Below, one piece after another: positions 1-8,275 of a stretch of DNA of 64,000 nt. How positions within the stretch are numbered: position 1 is the first letter of the stretch; each line of letters begins with the position of its first letter. The translations under genes and the position numbers were made by a program. Origin of the DNA: Amedibacterium intestinale (lineage in GTDB: Bacteria; Bacillota_I; Bacilli_A; Erysipelotrichales; Erysipelotrichaceae); NCBI RefSeq assembly GCF_010537335.1, contig NZ_AP019711.1:930001-994000 (forward strand). Direction: 5' to 3'. The notes under the pieces are model-generated. The model searched no databases, had not been told where the DNA came from, and saw only the letters and a list, made by a program, of their open reading frames with translations.

Positions 1-325
1 ACATTGGACCTGAACAAATTGCCCCAATGATAAAGTCCTTAATACCAGAAAAACGTTCTAAAAAGGATTTTAACTTCTTATTTTGAATTGCCTGACGAGT
101 ATCACTGCATCCTGGCAAAATCAAACAGTCGTAATCTTCTACTTGAAATTCTTCACATGTCTTTTGCGGATAAACAAAAATTCCTTCTTCACTCATAACT
201 GCCTCTTTTTCTGTATACACTACCTCACTCATCGTGTCATAGTACCAGCGAAAAAGCCACATTAAATTACTAACCTCTTGTAAACTGAAATTTGGATATA
301 CCAGCAAAGCTATTCTTTTTTTCAC
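1..325 (-). CDS. DJ-1/PfpI family protein, C-terminus cut by window edge
   Basis: The first 108 residues of a DJ-1/PfpI (class I glutamine amidotransferase-like) protein are visible; the rest lies outside the window. The reading begins VKKRIALLVYPNFSLQE and reaches the nucleophile elbow GAICSGP, whose Cys is the conserved reactive cysteine of the family. I chose the GTG at 325 because an AAGGAGG ribosome site lies 8 bases upstream and the nearby ATG (332) runs in another frame to an early stop. Members act as stress-related hydrolases, glyoxalases or small-molecule sensors; the substrate cannot be read here. It lies downstream of sigF on the same strand but beyond a terminator, so it is probably a separate unit. 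Confidence 0.85.
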   Translation of the reverse strand, partial: MKKRIALLVYPNFSLQEVSNLMWLFRWYYDTMSEVVYTEKEAVMSEEGIFVYPQKTCEEFQVEDYDCLILPGCSDTRQAIQNKKLKSFLERFSGIKDFIIGAICSGPM

Positions 326-396
326 TATCCATCCCTCCTTTAACTTCCTTCTTTACCATCATTATACGCTTTTCATTTTATCTAAGAAATAGATGA

Positions 397-438
397 AGAC
401 GAAAAACGCCTTGCTAACCTTCAACAAGACGTTTTTTT
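397..438 (-). terminator. Terminator at the end of sigF
   Basis: On the minus strand the last sigF codons form one arm of a hairpin (AAACGtCTTG / CAAGgCGTTTTT) followed by a short T run. It would end the dacF-spoIIA transcript. Confidence 0.7.
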
Positions 439-1139
439 AATTTCTCTAACACCTTTTTCTCCATTCTTGATACCTGCACCTGTGATACATGCAGTTTCTC
501 TGCAATATATTCTTGTTTCATTCCTAAATCATAGCGATAATGCAGCAGTAGTTTTTCTCGTTCACTAAGCTGTGTGATTTCACTTTTTAAAGCCAGTTTC
601 ATAACAACATCTTCCTGCTTGTTTGTTGAGATACGATCTTCCAGTAGAATAGGAGAACCATCATTTTCATATATCGTTTCATCTAATGAATATAAATATT
701 GATTTGCTTCAAAGGCAAGTATTACTTCTTCTACATCTTTTTCCAATGCATCTGCAATCTCCTTATATGTTGGCTCTCTTAAAAGTTTTTGTACAAGCTG
801 TTCTTTAGCCTTCATCATTTGAAGATAGCCTTCTTTTAGAGAACGTGATATTCGCATGCTTCCATCATCTCGAAAGTATCGCTTAATTTCTCCCATGATA
901 ATCGGTACTGCATAAGTAGAAAACTGTACCTGATAAGAAGTATCAAAATTATTCAAAGCTTTCATAAGACCTACACAGCCAATTTGAAACAAATCATCCT
1001 GCATATTTCTTTGGTAAGAAAATCGTTTGATTATGGAATATACCAGCGGTGTGTTTTGTTTTACAAATAAACTTTTTGCTTCTTCATCCCCTGCTTTGCT
1101 TCGTTTGATTAATTCATCATTGGTTAGCTTCTGTTCCAT
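414..1139 (-). CDS. sigF: RNA polymerase sporulation sigma factor SigF
   Basis: 241-residue sigma-70 family protein, the usual length for the forespore sigma F (SpoIIAC). Region 2 carries the core-binding and -10 recognition stretch (DLFQIGCVGLMKA, then STYAVPIIMGEIKRYFRDD), and the C-terminal region 4 helix-turn-helix (KQEYIAEKLHVSQVQVSRME) reads the -35 box. Its start overlaps the end of spoIIAB by 23 bases, which implies translational coupling, as in Bacillus subtilis where anti-sigma factor and sigma factor are made in balance. Together with spoIIAA and spoIIAB it forms the forespore-specific switch, which marks this organism as a spore former. Confidence 0.97.
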   Translation of the reverse strand: MEQKLTNDELIKRSKAGDEEAKSLFVKQNTPLVYSIIKRFSYQRNMQDDLFQIGCVGLMKALNNFDTSYQVQFSTYAVPIIMGEIKRYFRDDGSMRISRSLKEGYLQMMKAKEQLVQKLLREPTYKEIADALEKDVEEVILAFEANQYLYSLDETIYENDGSPILLEDRISTNKQEDVVMKLALKSEITQLSEREKLLLHYRYDLGMKQEYIAEKLHVSQVQVSRMEKKVLEKLKKRLVEG

Positions 1140-1557
1140 GATGAAGATGTTTCACAATCGTTACCGTAGTTCCCTTTCCCTTTTCACTTATTACATGAAA
1201 ATCATCTGCAAATGTCTGCATGATGGTCATTCCCATACCACTTCTTTCTAAATGCTGCTTGCTTGTATATAAAGGCTGCATCGCAAGCTGTATGTCATCA
1301 ATTCCACATCCCTCATCTTCAATAATCATATGAATATCCGATTCATCATAGGCAATGGATACTCGAATTCTTCCATCTTCTCTTCCTTCATAACCATGTA
1401 TCATAGCATTTACAACAGCTTCTGCCAGCAATGTCTTGATTTCCATAATTTCATCCATGTGCAAATTCAATGGAAGTAAAAAAGCTACAGCACTTGTTCT
1501 AAGAAAGGCTTCGTTTTCCAAACGGCTGACAAATTCTACACTCATCTCATTGTTCAT
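1117..1557 (-). CDS. spoIIAB: Anti-sigma F factor and SpoIIAA kinase, SpoIIAB
   Basis: 146-residue GHKL-type ATPase/kinase. The N-box (LLAEAVVNAMIHGYEG) and the ATP-lid/G boxes (EDEGCGIDDI; ERSGMGMTIM) are intact. It holds sigma F inactive in the predivisional cell and phosphorylates SpoIIAA on a serine; dephosphorylated SpoIIAA frees sigma F in the forespore. The start overlaps the spoIIAA stop by four bases (ATGA type) and the 3' end overlaps sigF, so the three genes are tightly coupled. Length and motif order match the family, with no sign of decay. Confidence 0.97.
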   Translation of the reverse strand: MNNEMSVEFVSRLENEAFLRTSAVAFLLPLNLHMDEIMEIKTLLAEAVVNAMIHGYEGREDGRIRVSIAYDESDIHMIIEDEGCGIDDIQLAMQPLYTSKQHLERSGMGMTIMQTFADDFHVISEKGKGTTVTIVKHLHHGTEANQ

Positions 1558-1871
1558 AGTTTTACCTCATTTCTTTCATGCTGCATAATCTGAAAAATAC
1601 CTGACATCTGAAATACTCGACTGTTTTCTGCCGATAGATTGCATAAAATCAGTTTGCTGTTCATTTTTTGTAATTGTTTAAAGCGAGCCAGGACAAATCC
1701 TATCCCTGTACTATCTACAAAGGTAACTTCTTCAAAGTCCAATTTTACGATTTTTGGCTTATATTCTTCTATAAGATCAATACATATCTGTTTTAGATTA
1801 CAAACCGTAAGATTATCTAGATCCCCATAAAAATAAAAATATAGGGTTCCATCTTTATATTGATGTTTCAT
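1554..1871 (-). CDS. spoIIAA: Anti-anti-sigma F factor SpoIIAA
   Basis: 105-residue STAS-domain protein. The phosphoacceptor loop reads VDSTGIG, with Ser54 in the position of the serine phosphorylated by SpoIIAB. When unphosphorylated it displaces sigma F from SpoIIAB. A GGAGGG ribosome site precedes the ATG. It is the first gene of the spoIIA trio; upstream on the same strand sit a 49-codon membrane protein gene and dacF, an order (dacF ahead of spoIIA) also seen in Bacillus. Confidence 0.95.
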   Translation of the reverse strand: MKHQYKDGTLYFYFYGDLDNLTVCNLKQICIDLIEEYKPKIVKLDFEEVTFVDSTGIGFVLARFKQLQKMNSKLILCNLSAENSRVFQMSGIFQIMQHERNEVKL

Positions 1872-1959
1872 GCTTCATCCCTCCAGCGATATAGTAGCAC
1901 AAAAAAAAGATGCCATGTGGATATACGACAAAGCATCTCTTTCTTCGACATAATTTTTT

Positions 1960-2109
1960 TTATAAATCGTCCTCTTTGTATAAATCTTCCCCATATTCTT
2001 CTAAATAGTTAGCTTCCTCATCAGCTCTAGAAGAAACCTTGCAGGATGCAAATAAAAACAGTGTTAAAAATCCAACAAGAAATAACAAGCTTATCCAAAT
2101 AATGCCCAT
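1960..2109 (-). CDS. Small single-pass membrane protein between dacF and spoIIAA
   Basis: 49 residues, too short for most gene callers. It starts MGIIWISLLFL, has one hydrophobic segment (residues 1-24), a Cys-Lys at the end of that segment, and an acidic tail (EEANYLEEYGEDLYKEDD). I prefer the ATG at 2109 over an in-frame ATG at 2118 because AAAGGA is 8-9 bases upstream of 2109 but abuts 2118. The gene sits in the 300-base gap between dacF and spoIIAA on the same strand, so it should be co-transcribed with the sporulation genes. I do not recognise the family; a sporulation role is inference from position only. Confidence 0.6.
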   Translation of the reverse strand: MGIIWISLLFLVGFLTLFLFASCKVSSRADEEANYLEEYGEDLYKEDDL

Positions 2110-2176
2110 ACAAACCATTCCTTTCTTTCATAGTTATCGTGTCTGCATCCACCTATTTTTATACTTCCAGTTTTTA

Positions 2177-3349
2177 CTAGGCAAATATTTCATGAAATCC
2201 TCTCATAAAAATATCTATATAATCGAGTGCTTCTATATTTTTATCTGCATAAAGTTTTACATCCATTTGATAGCCATCATTCATTAGGATATGCATAATT
2301 CCTACTTCTTCTCCTTTTTTATAAGGTGCATTCTTTTTATTTAATACAATCTTTTTTTCTTTTACTTTCGTTGGTTTTCCTTTTTCATATACCGATATGA
2401 CATCTTCTTTTGTAACTAAATACATAGAATCTGGCTTTCCATTTTCAACCTTGATTTGTTGAATGCGACTTCCTTTTTTATACAGGACTTTTTGTTCATA
2501 TTGTAAAAAACCATAATCAAGCATTGTTTGTATTTCTGCATTTCTGACTTTACTATCTGGCTCTTTCATAACAACAGCAATTAAACGCAATCCATTTTTC
2601 TTTGCAGTTATCGTTATACATGATTTTGCTTCACTTGTATAACCTGATTTTAAGCCGTCAACACCGGGATAACTTTTCAATAGCTTATTTGTATTTACTA
2701 ACCAAAATGGCTTTTCACTATTTTCACGAATATAAGCATCATAAGTAGAAGTAATATCGAGTAACTGCTGTCCCCCTTCTTTAATTAATGCTTGTCCTAA
2801 AACAGCCATATCTTTTGCACAACTATAGTGTTTTGGATCATGCAGTCCTGTAACATTTGTAAACTGTGTATTCTTCATACCAAGTTCTTTTGCTTTCTTA
2901 TTCATCATTTCAACAAAATGCTCATTTGTACCTCCAATATGTTCACCCATTGCGCTCATTGCATCATTTGCAGAAGCAATGCATATGCTTTTTACCATAT
3001 CTTTTACACTTAGTGTTTCATTTTCTTCTAAATATACCTGACTTCCCCCCATGCCAGCAGCAAAACTACTTGTAACAACTTGATCATCCCATTTTAATTT
3101 CCCGCTGTTAATATCTTCAAAAATAAGTAATAATCCCATCATTTTTGTCATACTTGCCGGATATAATTTCTCATTTTCATTTTTCGCATATAAAACCTTG
3201 CCGCTTGTATATTCCATTAAGTAAGCAGATTGTGCATGCTTAGCCAAATCTGGTACCCCTTGTTTTGGATTCTCTTCTCCTTTTATTTCCATACTAAAAC
3301 CGATTAACAGCAAAAAAGACATACAAATCTTTATCATCTTCTGTATCAT
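2177..3349 (-). CDS. dacF: D-alanyl-D-alanine carboxypeptidase, DacF type
   Basis: 390-residue S11-family penicillin-binding protein. An N-terminal signal peptide is followed by the three active-site motifs: SMTK (Ser66, Lys69), SAN (126-128) and KSG (234-236, the KTG box with Ser). The C-terminal third is the beta-rich PBP5-like domain, ending in an amphipathic stretch (DYIDIFMRGFHEIF) suited to membrane attachment. It removes the terminal D-Ala from stem peptides and so limits cross-linking. Position ahead of spoIIAA supports the DacF assignment, the spore-peptidoglycan carboxypeptidase made in the forespore, rather than vegetative DacA. Confidence 0.9.
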   Translation of the reverse strand: MIQKMIKICMSFLLLIGFSMEIKGEENPKQGVPDLAKHAQSAYLMEYTSGKVLYAKNENEKLYPASMTKMMGLLLIFEDINSGKLKWDDQVVTSSFAAGMGGSQVYLEENETLSVKDMVKSICIASANDAMSAMGEHIGGTNEHFVEMMNKKAKELGMKNTQFTNVTGLHDPKHYSCAKDMAVLGQALIKEGGQQLLDITSTYDAYIRENSEKPFWLVNTNKLLKSYPGVDGLKSGYTSEAKSCITITAKKNGLRLIAVVMKEPDSKVRNAEIQTMLDYGFLQYEQKVLYKKGSRIQQIKVENGKPDSMYLVTKEDVISVYEKGKPTKVKEKKIVLNKKNAPYKKGEEVGIMHILMNDGYQMDVKLYADKNIEALDYIDIFMRGFHEIFA

Positions 3350-3492
3350 TCTTCTTTTCCTCTCTTCTTTATCGCTACATCGTATGCCAAATTAAAAAAA
3401 ATATACCGATTCTATGTTCATCCAGCAACTCTGTTAGAGGATACATAAAAAAGTATGATACAATATAAAAGGCCAAAGGAGGAATGCCTTAT

Positions 3493-5040
3493 ATGGACAA
3501 AAATCTAAAACAAGAATTACTTGAAGAAATTGAAGAGTTTCAAGTACAGACAAATCGTTTTTTACAAAAAGAATTAAGTGTGAAGGAGTTTAAAGGATAT
3601 AGTGGAGGATTTGGTAGCTATGCGCAGCGTGGAGCACAGAGTTTTATGCTTCGTCTTCGTATGAATCAGGGAGTCATCACAAAAGATCGATTAAAATTTA
3701 TTTGTGATGTTTGTGAAGAACATCAGGTATCAAAATCACATTTTACAACTTGTCAAACCATACAGCTGCATGATTTAACAGGAAGTGAAATTCCATCTAT
3801 TATGAAAGAAGCTTTAGACCATGATATTGTATGTCGTGGAGGAGGGGGAGATTTTCCTCGAAATGTAATGTGTTCTCCTTTAAGTGGTGTAGATCCAAAA
3901 GAAGCGTTTGATGTACGCCCTTATGCAGAAAAAACAGGAGAGTATTTATTAAGTATTATTAACAAATATACCCTTCCTAGAAAATTAAAAGTTGCTTTTT
4001 CAAATTCTGCAGAGAATGAAACACATGCTACATTCAGAGATTTAGGGTTTGTGGCGAATGAAGATCACACCTTTGATGTATATTGTGCCGGAGGACTTGG
4101 AAATAATCCTAAAATGGGTGTGAAAGTCGGAAATCATGTTCCTTGTAAAGATATCTTATATTATGTATCTACTATGGTTCTCATGTTTATGGAATTTGGA
4201 AATTATGAAAATCGTGCGAAAGCAAGAACTCGTTATATGCAGGAAACCTTAGGCAGTGAACAATTCGTTGAAGAGTTTAAAAAGAAAGTTGAACTTGCAA
4301 AACAGGGTCAAAGTCATGACTTGTATATAGAAGAGCCAGTTCTTACAAAAACAGGAGATGGTATTATAGAAGGAAAACGTATTTTTAAACAAAAACAAGA
4401 TGGTTTATACGCTGTCTTCTATCATCCAATTTGCGGTATGATCACACCTGCGAAATTAAAAGAACTTTATACAGTTATGAAAGATATGGAAGATGTAGAA
4501 ATACGTATCACACCTCAGCAAAGCTGTTATATCATCAACTTAACCGCAAGTGAGGCACAGAAAGTATTAGCAGTCACAGAAGATGGTGCACGCACTCAAT
4601 TTGAATGCAGTGTTTCCTGCATTGGAGCTTCTACCTGCCAGGTAGGTCTTCGTGATTCTAATGGCATGCTGAAAACATTAATTTATTATCTTCGTGATAA
4701 AAATTATGCAGATAACGTGCTTCCTAAAATCTTTGTTTCTGGGTGTACAAGTTCTTGTGGAACAAACCAGATTGGAGAAATTGGTTTGCAGGGAACGATA
4801 AAAGTGATTGATAAAAAACCTCTTCCTGCTTATCAGGTAAGTCTGTATGGAAATGATAAACAAAACAATGAACGTTTTGGTGATATCATTGGCGTACTTC
4901 TAGAAGATGATGTATGTTTGTTCTTTGATGAAATCGCATCAAAAGTAAGTGAAAAACAAATGACTTACACAACATGGAAAGACGAATGTAAAGAAGAATT
5001 TGATACAATCTTAAATACATATATAAAACCTTTACGTTAA
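3493..5040 (+). CDS. Ferredoxin-type sulfite/nitrite reductase
   Basis: 515-residue sirohaem/4Fe-4S reductase with two duplicated NIR_SIR halves. The cluster and sirohaem ligands are present as C-x5-C (CIGASTC) and C-x3-C (CTSSC). I use the ATG at 3493: AAAGGAGG is about 10 bases upstream, whereas the in-frame ATG at 3484 touches that site. The enzyme passes six electrons to sulfite or nitrite, giving sulfide or ammonia. No flavoprotein partner gene (cysJ type) or sirohaem synthesis gene lies nearby, so ferredoxin is the likely donor and the choice of sulfite or nitrite is open. It is divergent from dacF and stands alone. Confidence 0.88.
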   Translation: MDKNLKQELLEEIEEFQVQTNRFLQKELSVKEFKGYSGGFGSYAQRGAQSFMLRLRMNQGVITKDRLKFICDVCEEHQVSKSHFTTCQTIQLHDLTGSEIPSIMKEALDHDIVCRGGGGDFPRNVMCSPLSGVDPKEAFDVRPYAEKTGEYLLSIINKYTLPRKLKVAFSNSAENETHATFRDLGFVANEDHTFDVYCAGGLGNNPKMGVKVGNHVPCKDILYYVSTMVLMFMEFGNYENRAKARTRYMQETLGSEQFVEEFKKKVELAKQGQSHDLYIEEPVLTKTGDGIIEGKRIFKQKQDGLYAVFYHPICGMITPAKLKELYTVMKDMEDVEIRITPQQSCYIINLTASEAQKVLAVTEDGARTQFECSVSCIGASTCQVGLRDSNGMLKTLIYYLRDKNYADNVLPKIFVSGCTSSCGTNQIGEIGLQGTIKVIDKKPLPAYQVSLYGNDKQNNERFGDIIGVLLEDDVCLFFDEIASKVSEKQMTYTTWKDECKEEFDTILNTYIKPLR

Positions 5041-5139
5041 ATAAAAAGGAATATACAAAAATAGTTAGGATATAGGTGATTCTCCTAGTTTACTTGGTGT
5101 AATGAGTCAATTCGGCTTCAAAAAGCTGCAAAGCTTTTT

Positions 5140-6316
5140 GGGGCTATTTTTGTTATACTATTATTGAAAGGAAAAATGAGCACAAAAAAAGTTATAGTAC
5201 ATAGGCCCCTTTCTGGAATTTGTTTACTCTACAACTTCAACTATTAGCTCTATTGAACTGCTATGATACATATTTACTATAAAGAGTTTGGTTTAGATAA
5301 TCAAGAAGCTCCTTCTTCTCTACTTCTTACAATAATTTCAGCTGTCAAAATAAGTCATTGATTCGCGTTGTCAAATATCCGCTGTGCGGCAATCATGGAA
5401 TGATTTTTTATGGTACTCATCACTTGATCATAAAAAATTTTTACCCAATAGTATTCTTATAGTGGATCACTATCATGTAGCTCAAGAATTACATCGAAGA
5501 CTGGATTCAATTCGCTTAAGGATAATGAAGCCTTTACGATGTATAAACACCGGTAAAAGAATATATGAACAGGAAGAGAACTACTATATATTAAAGCACC
5601 ACAATATCTTTTTGTTCAAACATTTTGAACGGGCAAGGACAAACGAAGGAAAGCGGTTGTTTGATGCGAATCTGAAACGTTCCTATAATAAAAAATTAAA
5701 AAAATACATGAATCCTTATGATTATGCCATGAAACTGATATCTATTCATCCGGATTTAGAAAAGGCTTGGAAGTTAAAGGATGAAATTGCAGGTTTTTAT
5801 TGTTCGTGTACATTGAAAAATGCTCCTGAAGAAATAGAAAGAATCATACAAGACTTTTTACATAGTGAAATTGATGAACTTGTAAAATTCGGTTATACGA
5901 TGATAAACTGGAAAAATGAAATCGTCCATTCATTTATCGTAAGTAGAGCAGAATACAGTATATCGAAGAAGACAGGAAAAGCAGCTGTCGAATCTAAAAG
6001 AATCAACAATGCGAAAATAGAAAAGGCGAACAGTACCATAAAAACGATGATAAAATCGGGAAATGGTTATACCAACTGGGAACGTTTTAGAAATCGTGTG
6101 ATGTTGATCTTAGAAAAAGGCATCGAATTTGAAATTGACGAGAAGGATGGCCGAGTCAAAATGGTCGCAAAAAAAGAGCCTGAAAAGTGAGTCTACATTC
6201 CCAGACTCTTGCGAGCTTTCAACCATGTTGGGGTATATGCCGCCCCCTAACTTCTTAGAGATTCAATTCAGCAAACCCTATCTAATTTTGCAGAACCGAA
6301 AAAAGGCTGTACAGCC
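5140..6316 (+). mobile_element. Decayed ISL3-type insertion sequence
   Basis: A possible left end starts near 5140 (GGGGCTATTTTTG) and the right end is the roughly 135-base block ending near 6316, which recurs at 10786-10912. Only the C-terminal half of the transposase remains open (5384-6190); the region 5175-5383 has stop codons in all forward frames that would extend it, so the N-terminal half has been deleted or scrambled. I could not identify a target-site duplication. Confidence 0.7.
5384..6190 (+). pseudogene. ISL3-family transposase, N-terminal half lost
   Basis: About 268 codons of the C-terminal catalytic part of an ISL3 (DDE_Tnp_ISL3) transposase. Recognisable motifs are VDHYHVAQEL, which includes the second catalytic Asp region, and the C-terminal ANSTIKTMIKSGNGYTNWERF block that carries the final acidic region. 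Full-length family members have about 400-450 residues with an N-terminal zinc finger and helix-turn-helix, both missing. The first codons of the open stretch read across a scrambled junction, so the apparent ATG is not a real start. It cannot support its own transposition. Divergence from the intact ISL3 copy at 25371-27022 shows that the two are different elements. Confidence 0.8.
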
Positions 6317-6462
6317 AAAGTGACAATCCTAAAATCACTTAACTGTTACAACCTCTAAATCAAGATAAAATTATAAAGTATTTAAATTATATTTTACTAT
6401 CATAGGATATAATTTTGAAATCTTTTGGTTAACAGGCTGAAATAAAAGCATTAGTCTTGATC

Positions 6463-6932
6463 CTATTTGTTGATTTTTATATCATATGGGTCACCATCGT
6501 AGTAATTTGTCTCTAAGACATAGCCCTTACCAGATTTAGAAGGTGAAGTTTTAAATACAACATTTACATCTACTGTATCTGAATAAAATCCTGCTGCTGA
6601 TCCTTTAACAGGAACAACGTATGTTGCAGTATTACCAGAAAACTTAGCAGACTTTTGTTTAGGTATAATTGTACATCCTGGATCTCCAATAAGTGTACAA
6701 TTACAGTGACTTTCAGTAATATCTAAGGCAGATATTTTACTTGTTTTACCGCTAGAAGTACCATAAGTCATATTTGCATAGTAAATGTATACTTCATCAT
6801 GGCACTATAAAAAGCTCCATTAATAGTTTTACTCATTTGTTTTGTAGTAGTTGCTGCGGAAACGAATATAATTGTCATGCAAATTGAAGTAAAAAACGCC
6901 ATAATACGATATACCATTTTCTTCATTTTCAT
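6463..6932 (-). pseudogene. Frameshifted secreted protein of unknown function
   Basis: A reading from the ATG at 932-930 gives a signal peptide (MKMKKMVYRIMAFFTSICMTIIFVSA is hydrophobic after its basic start) and runs to a TGA at about 6770. The remaining 102 codons continue in another frame (YANMTYGTSSGKTSKISAL and on) to a stop at 6463. Joined, they would give an exported protein of about 155 residues with two cysteines (CNC) plus one more, ending KINK. One base gained or lost near 6770-6790 explains the break. I do not recognise the family. It is last in a minus-strand run of small secreted or membrane proteins divergent from the BlaI-like gene. Confidence 0.5.
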
Positions 6933-6958
6933 ATGAGTTTCCCAAAAAAATTATTTAT

Positions 6959-7111
6959 TTACATGGAATAGAGAATAAGAATTAAAATTATGAGTGCAAC
7001 AATTATTGCAATTACTAATCTACCTTTATTATGTGACTGTGCAAATTGTTTTGAAATAGAGTACTTCTTTCCACTCTCTTCAAATTTCTTTACTTTTTCT
7101 TTATTGTTCAT
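6959..7111 (-). CDS. 50-residue tail-anchored-like membrane protein
   Basis: A basic, lysine-rich N-terminal half (MNNKEKVKKFEESGKK) is followed by one C-terminal hydrophobic segment (VIAIIVALIILILILYSM, residues 33-50) that reaches the C-terminus. AAGGAAG lies 7-8 bases before the ATG, so translation looks real. The topology suggests a cytoplasmic domain held to the membrane by its tail, like many small immunity or toxin-type proteins, but no family is recognisable. It lies between the 77-residue gene and the frameshifted secreted gene on the same strand. Confidence 0.55.
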   Translation of the reverse strand: MNNKEKVKKFEESGKKYSISKQFAQSHNKGRLVIAIIVALIILILILYSM

Positions 7112-7347
7112 ATTTTCACTTCCTTAAAGATAAAAATATAATCAAATTACGAACCAAAACGACTACTTAAATAACTCCGATGAAAATCATTTACAAATAG
7201 GATATTAAATGCTAATAATCAACAACTAGAACCATAGCGAACCATCTCCTTTCATTAATGGAATAATCAAATAGAAAATCAATTGGATTCTAGCTAAATA
7301 AATTAATCGTTAAACATCAAACTACCTAACTAAGAATAAGTAAACTA

Positions 7348-7581
7348 CTAATATGGTGGTAGCCAAGTTAAAATTTCAGCTATTATAGGTATTTTTTTTC
7401 CGAACTTTTCACTTGATGCTTTTTGTTTACCAACCCATGCAATTTGATCTCTACTGTATCCTGCTTTTGTTAAATTTTCTATTTCCTCTTCCGTCAAATT
7501 CTCTTCTATGAGTTTCTCACGTTCTTCCTCTTCGAATAAGGGTTCTTCTTTGCCAGAGTTTTCTTTTTCTAATTTCTTCAT
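7348..7581 (-). CDS. Acidic 77-residue protein with hydrophobic C-terminus
   Basis: The N-terminal 40 residues are highly charged and Glu-rich (EEEEREKLIEENLTEEEIENLTKAG has a helical pattern); the C-terminal 15 are hydrophobic with aromatic and proline residues (IPIIAEILTWLPPY). No signal peptide or Cys is seen. It starts four bases after the stop of the 173-residue secreted protein, with GAGGT as ribosome site, so the two are translated together. The charged-leader and hydrophobic-tail shape is reminiscent of a precursor peptide, but no modification enzyme lies nearby; a cytoplasmic partner of the secreted protein is as likely. Family unknown. Confidence 0.6.
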   Translation of the reverse strand: MKKLEKENSGKEEPLFEEEEREKLIEENLTEEEIENLTKAGYSRDQIAWVGKQKASSEKFGKKIPIIAEILTWLPPY

Positions 7582-7585
7582 TTTT

Positions 7586-8107
7586 TTACCTCATTGAACA
7601 ATCATAACCATGTCCGTTTGGTCGTACAATACAAATTCTCCCATTAGAAGTTTTTATTGATTTCAGTTTTTGTTGTTCACTAACATAAGCATCGGTCATA
7701 TCACTGTACGTGTTCCATGCATGCTTAATTTGATTGATTACTTCAGTTTTTAGAATTTTATTTGAAGTATATGTTACTAATCCACCTGCAGCCATCCAGC
7801 CTATTATTCTTGGAATACCACTCACATAAAGCCAAAGTACAACCGCCCCTATAGCTCTATTTTCCACATATAATTTCCCATCAATTACTTCAACATGCTT
7901 TCCCGCGTAAAGCGTGTTTTTTAATTCTTCTTGAGAAAATACATGATCAGCTTTCTTAAGTTGTTCTTTTTGATTTTCACTATAACTTTCTGTTGTTTCT
8001 ACAATATATCCTTCTTGGCTATCTTTAGCATTAACAGAAACTATTGTATTTCCAGAAACTCCCACTAATAGACATAAAGAAATGATTAATGTAATTATTT
8101 TTTTCAT
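7586..8107 (-). CDS. Secreted protein with internal hydrophobic Gly-rich segment, unknown family
   Basis: 173 residues. A typical signal peptide (MKKIITLIISLCLLVGVSGNTIVSVNA) ends near residue 27. The mature part has a charged stretch, then a hydrophobic segment with spaced glycines (AIGAVVLWLYVSG and IIGWMAAGGLVTY, about residues 90-120), a helical region, and a tail with two cysteines (CIVRPNGHGYDC) that could form a disulfide. GAGGAGG precedes the start. It is the first gene of a minus-strand cluster divergent from the BlaI-like repressor, so it is the likely regulated target. Segment properties recall membrane-active exported peptides, but that is inference and no named family fits. Confidence 0.65.
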   Translation of the reverse strand: MKKIITLIISLCLLVGVSGNTIVSVNAKDSQEGYIVETTESYSENQKEQLKKADHVFSQEELKNTLYAGKHVEVIDGKLYVENRAIGAVVLWLYVSGIPRIIGWMAAGGLVTYTSNKILKTEVINQIKHAWNTYSDMTDAYVSEQQKLKSIKTSNGRICIVRPNGHGYDCSMR

Positions 8108-8225
8108 ATATATTCCTCCTCTTAATCTACATTAATGACTTTAGCGCTATCCTCAATTTGATTATACATCGATTATGTTTTTTTACAAGCGTTATTTTTA
8201 TATATTTTATTATTTTTAATATCCG

Positions 8226-8254
8226 TTGTAAAATTATGAAATCCATAATGTAAT
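8226..8254 (+). promoter_or_regulatory. Promoter of the BlaI-like operon with inverted repeat in the spacer
   Basis: TTGTAA (8226-8231), a 17-base spacer and TGTAAT (8249-8254). A perfect inverted repeat, ATTATG-5 bases-CATAAT (8233-8249), fills the spacer. A repressor bound here would block polymerase directly, as expected for autoregulation by a BlaI-type protein. Confidence 0.5.
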
Positions 8255-8275
8255 GTTTGTCGAGGAGGAAATAAA

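Noticed and set aside
3350-3483. SigH-type promoter for dacF
   Set aside because: A GAAT -10 candidate exists near 3415, but no convincing -35 at the right spacing.
5119-5140. AAAAAGCT/AGCTTTTT palindrome as terminator of the sulfite reductase gene
   Set aside because: The T run does not follow the stem directly (GGGGC intervenes), and it may be the edge of the decayed IS; not called.
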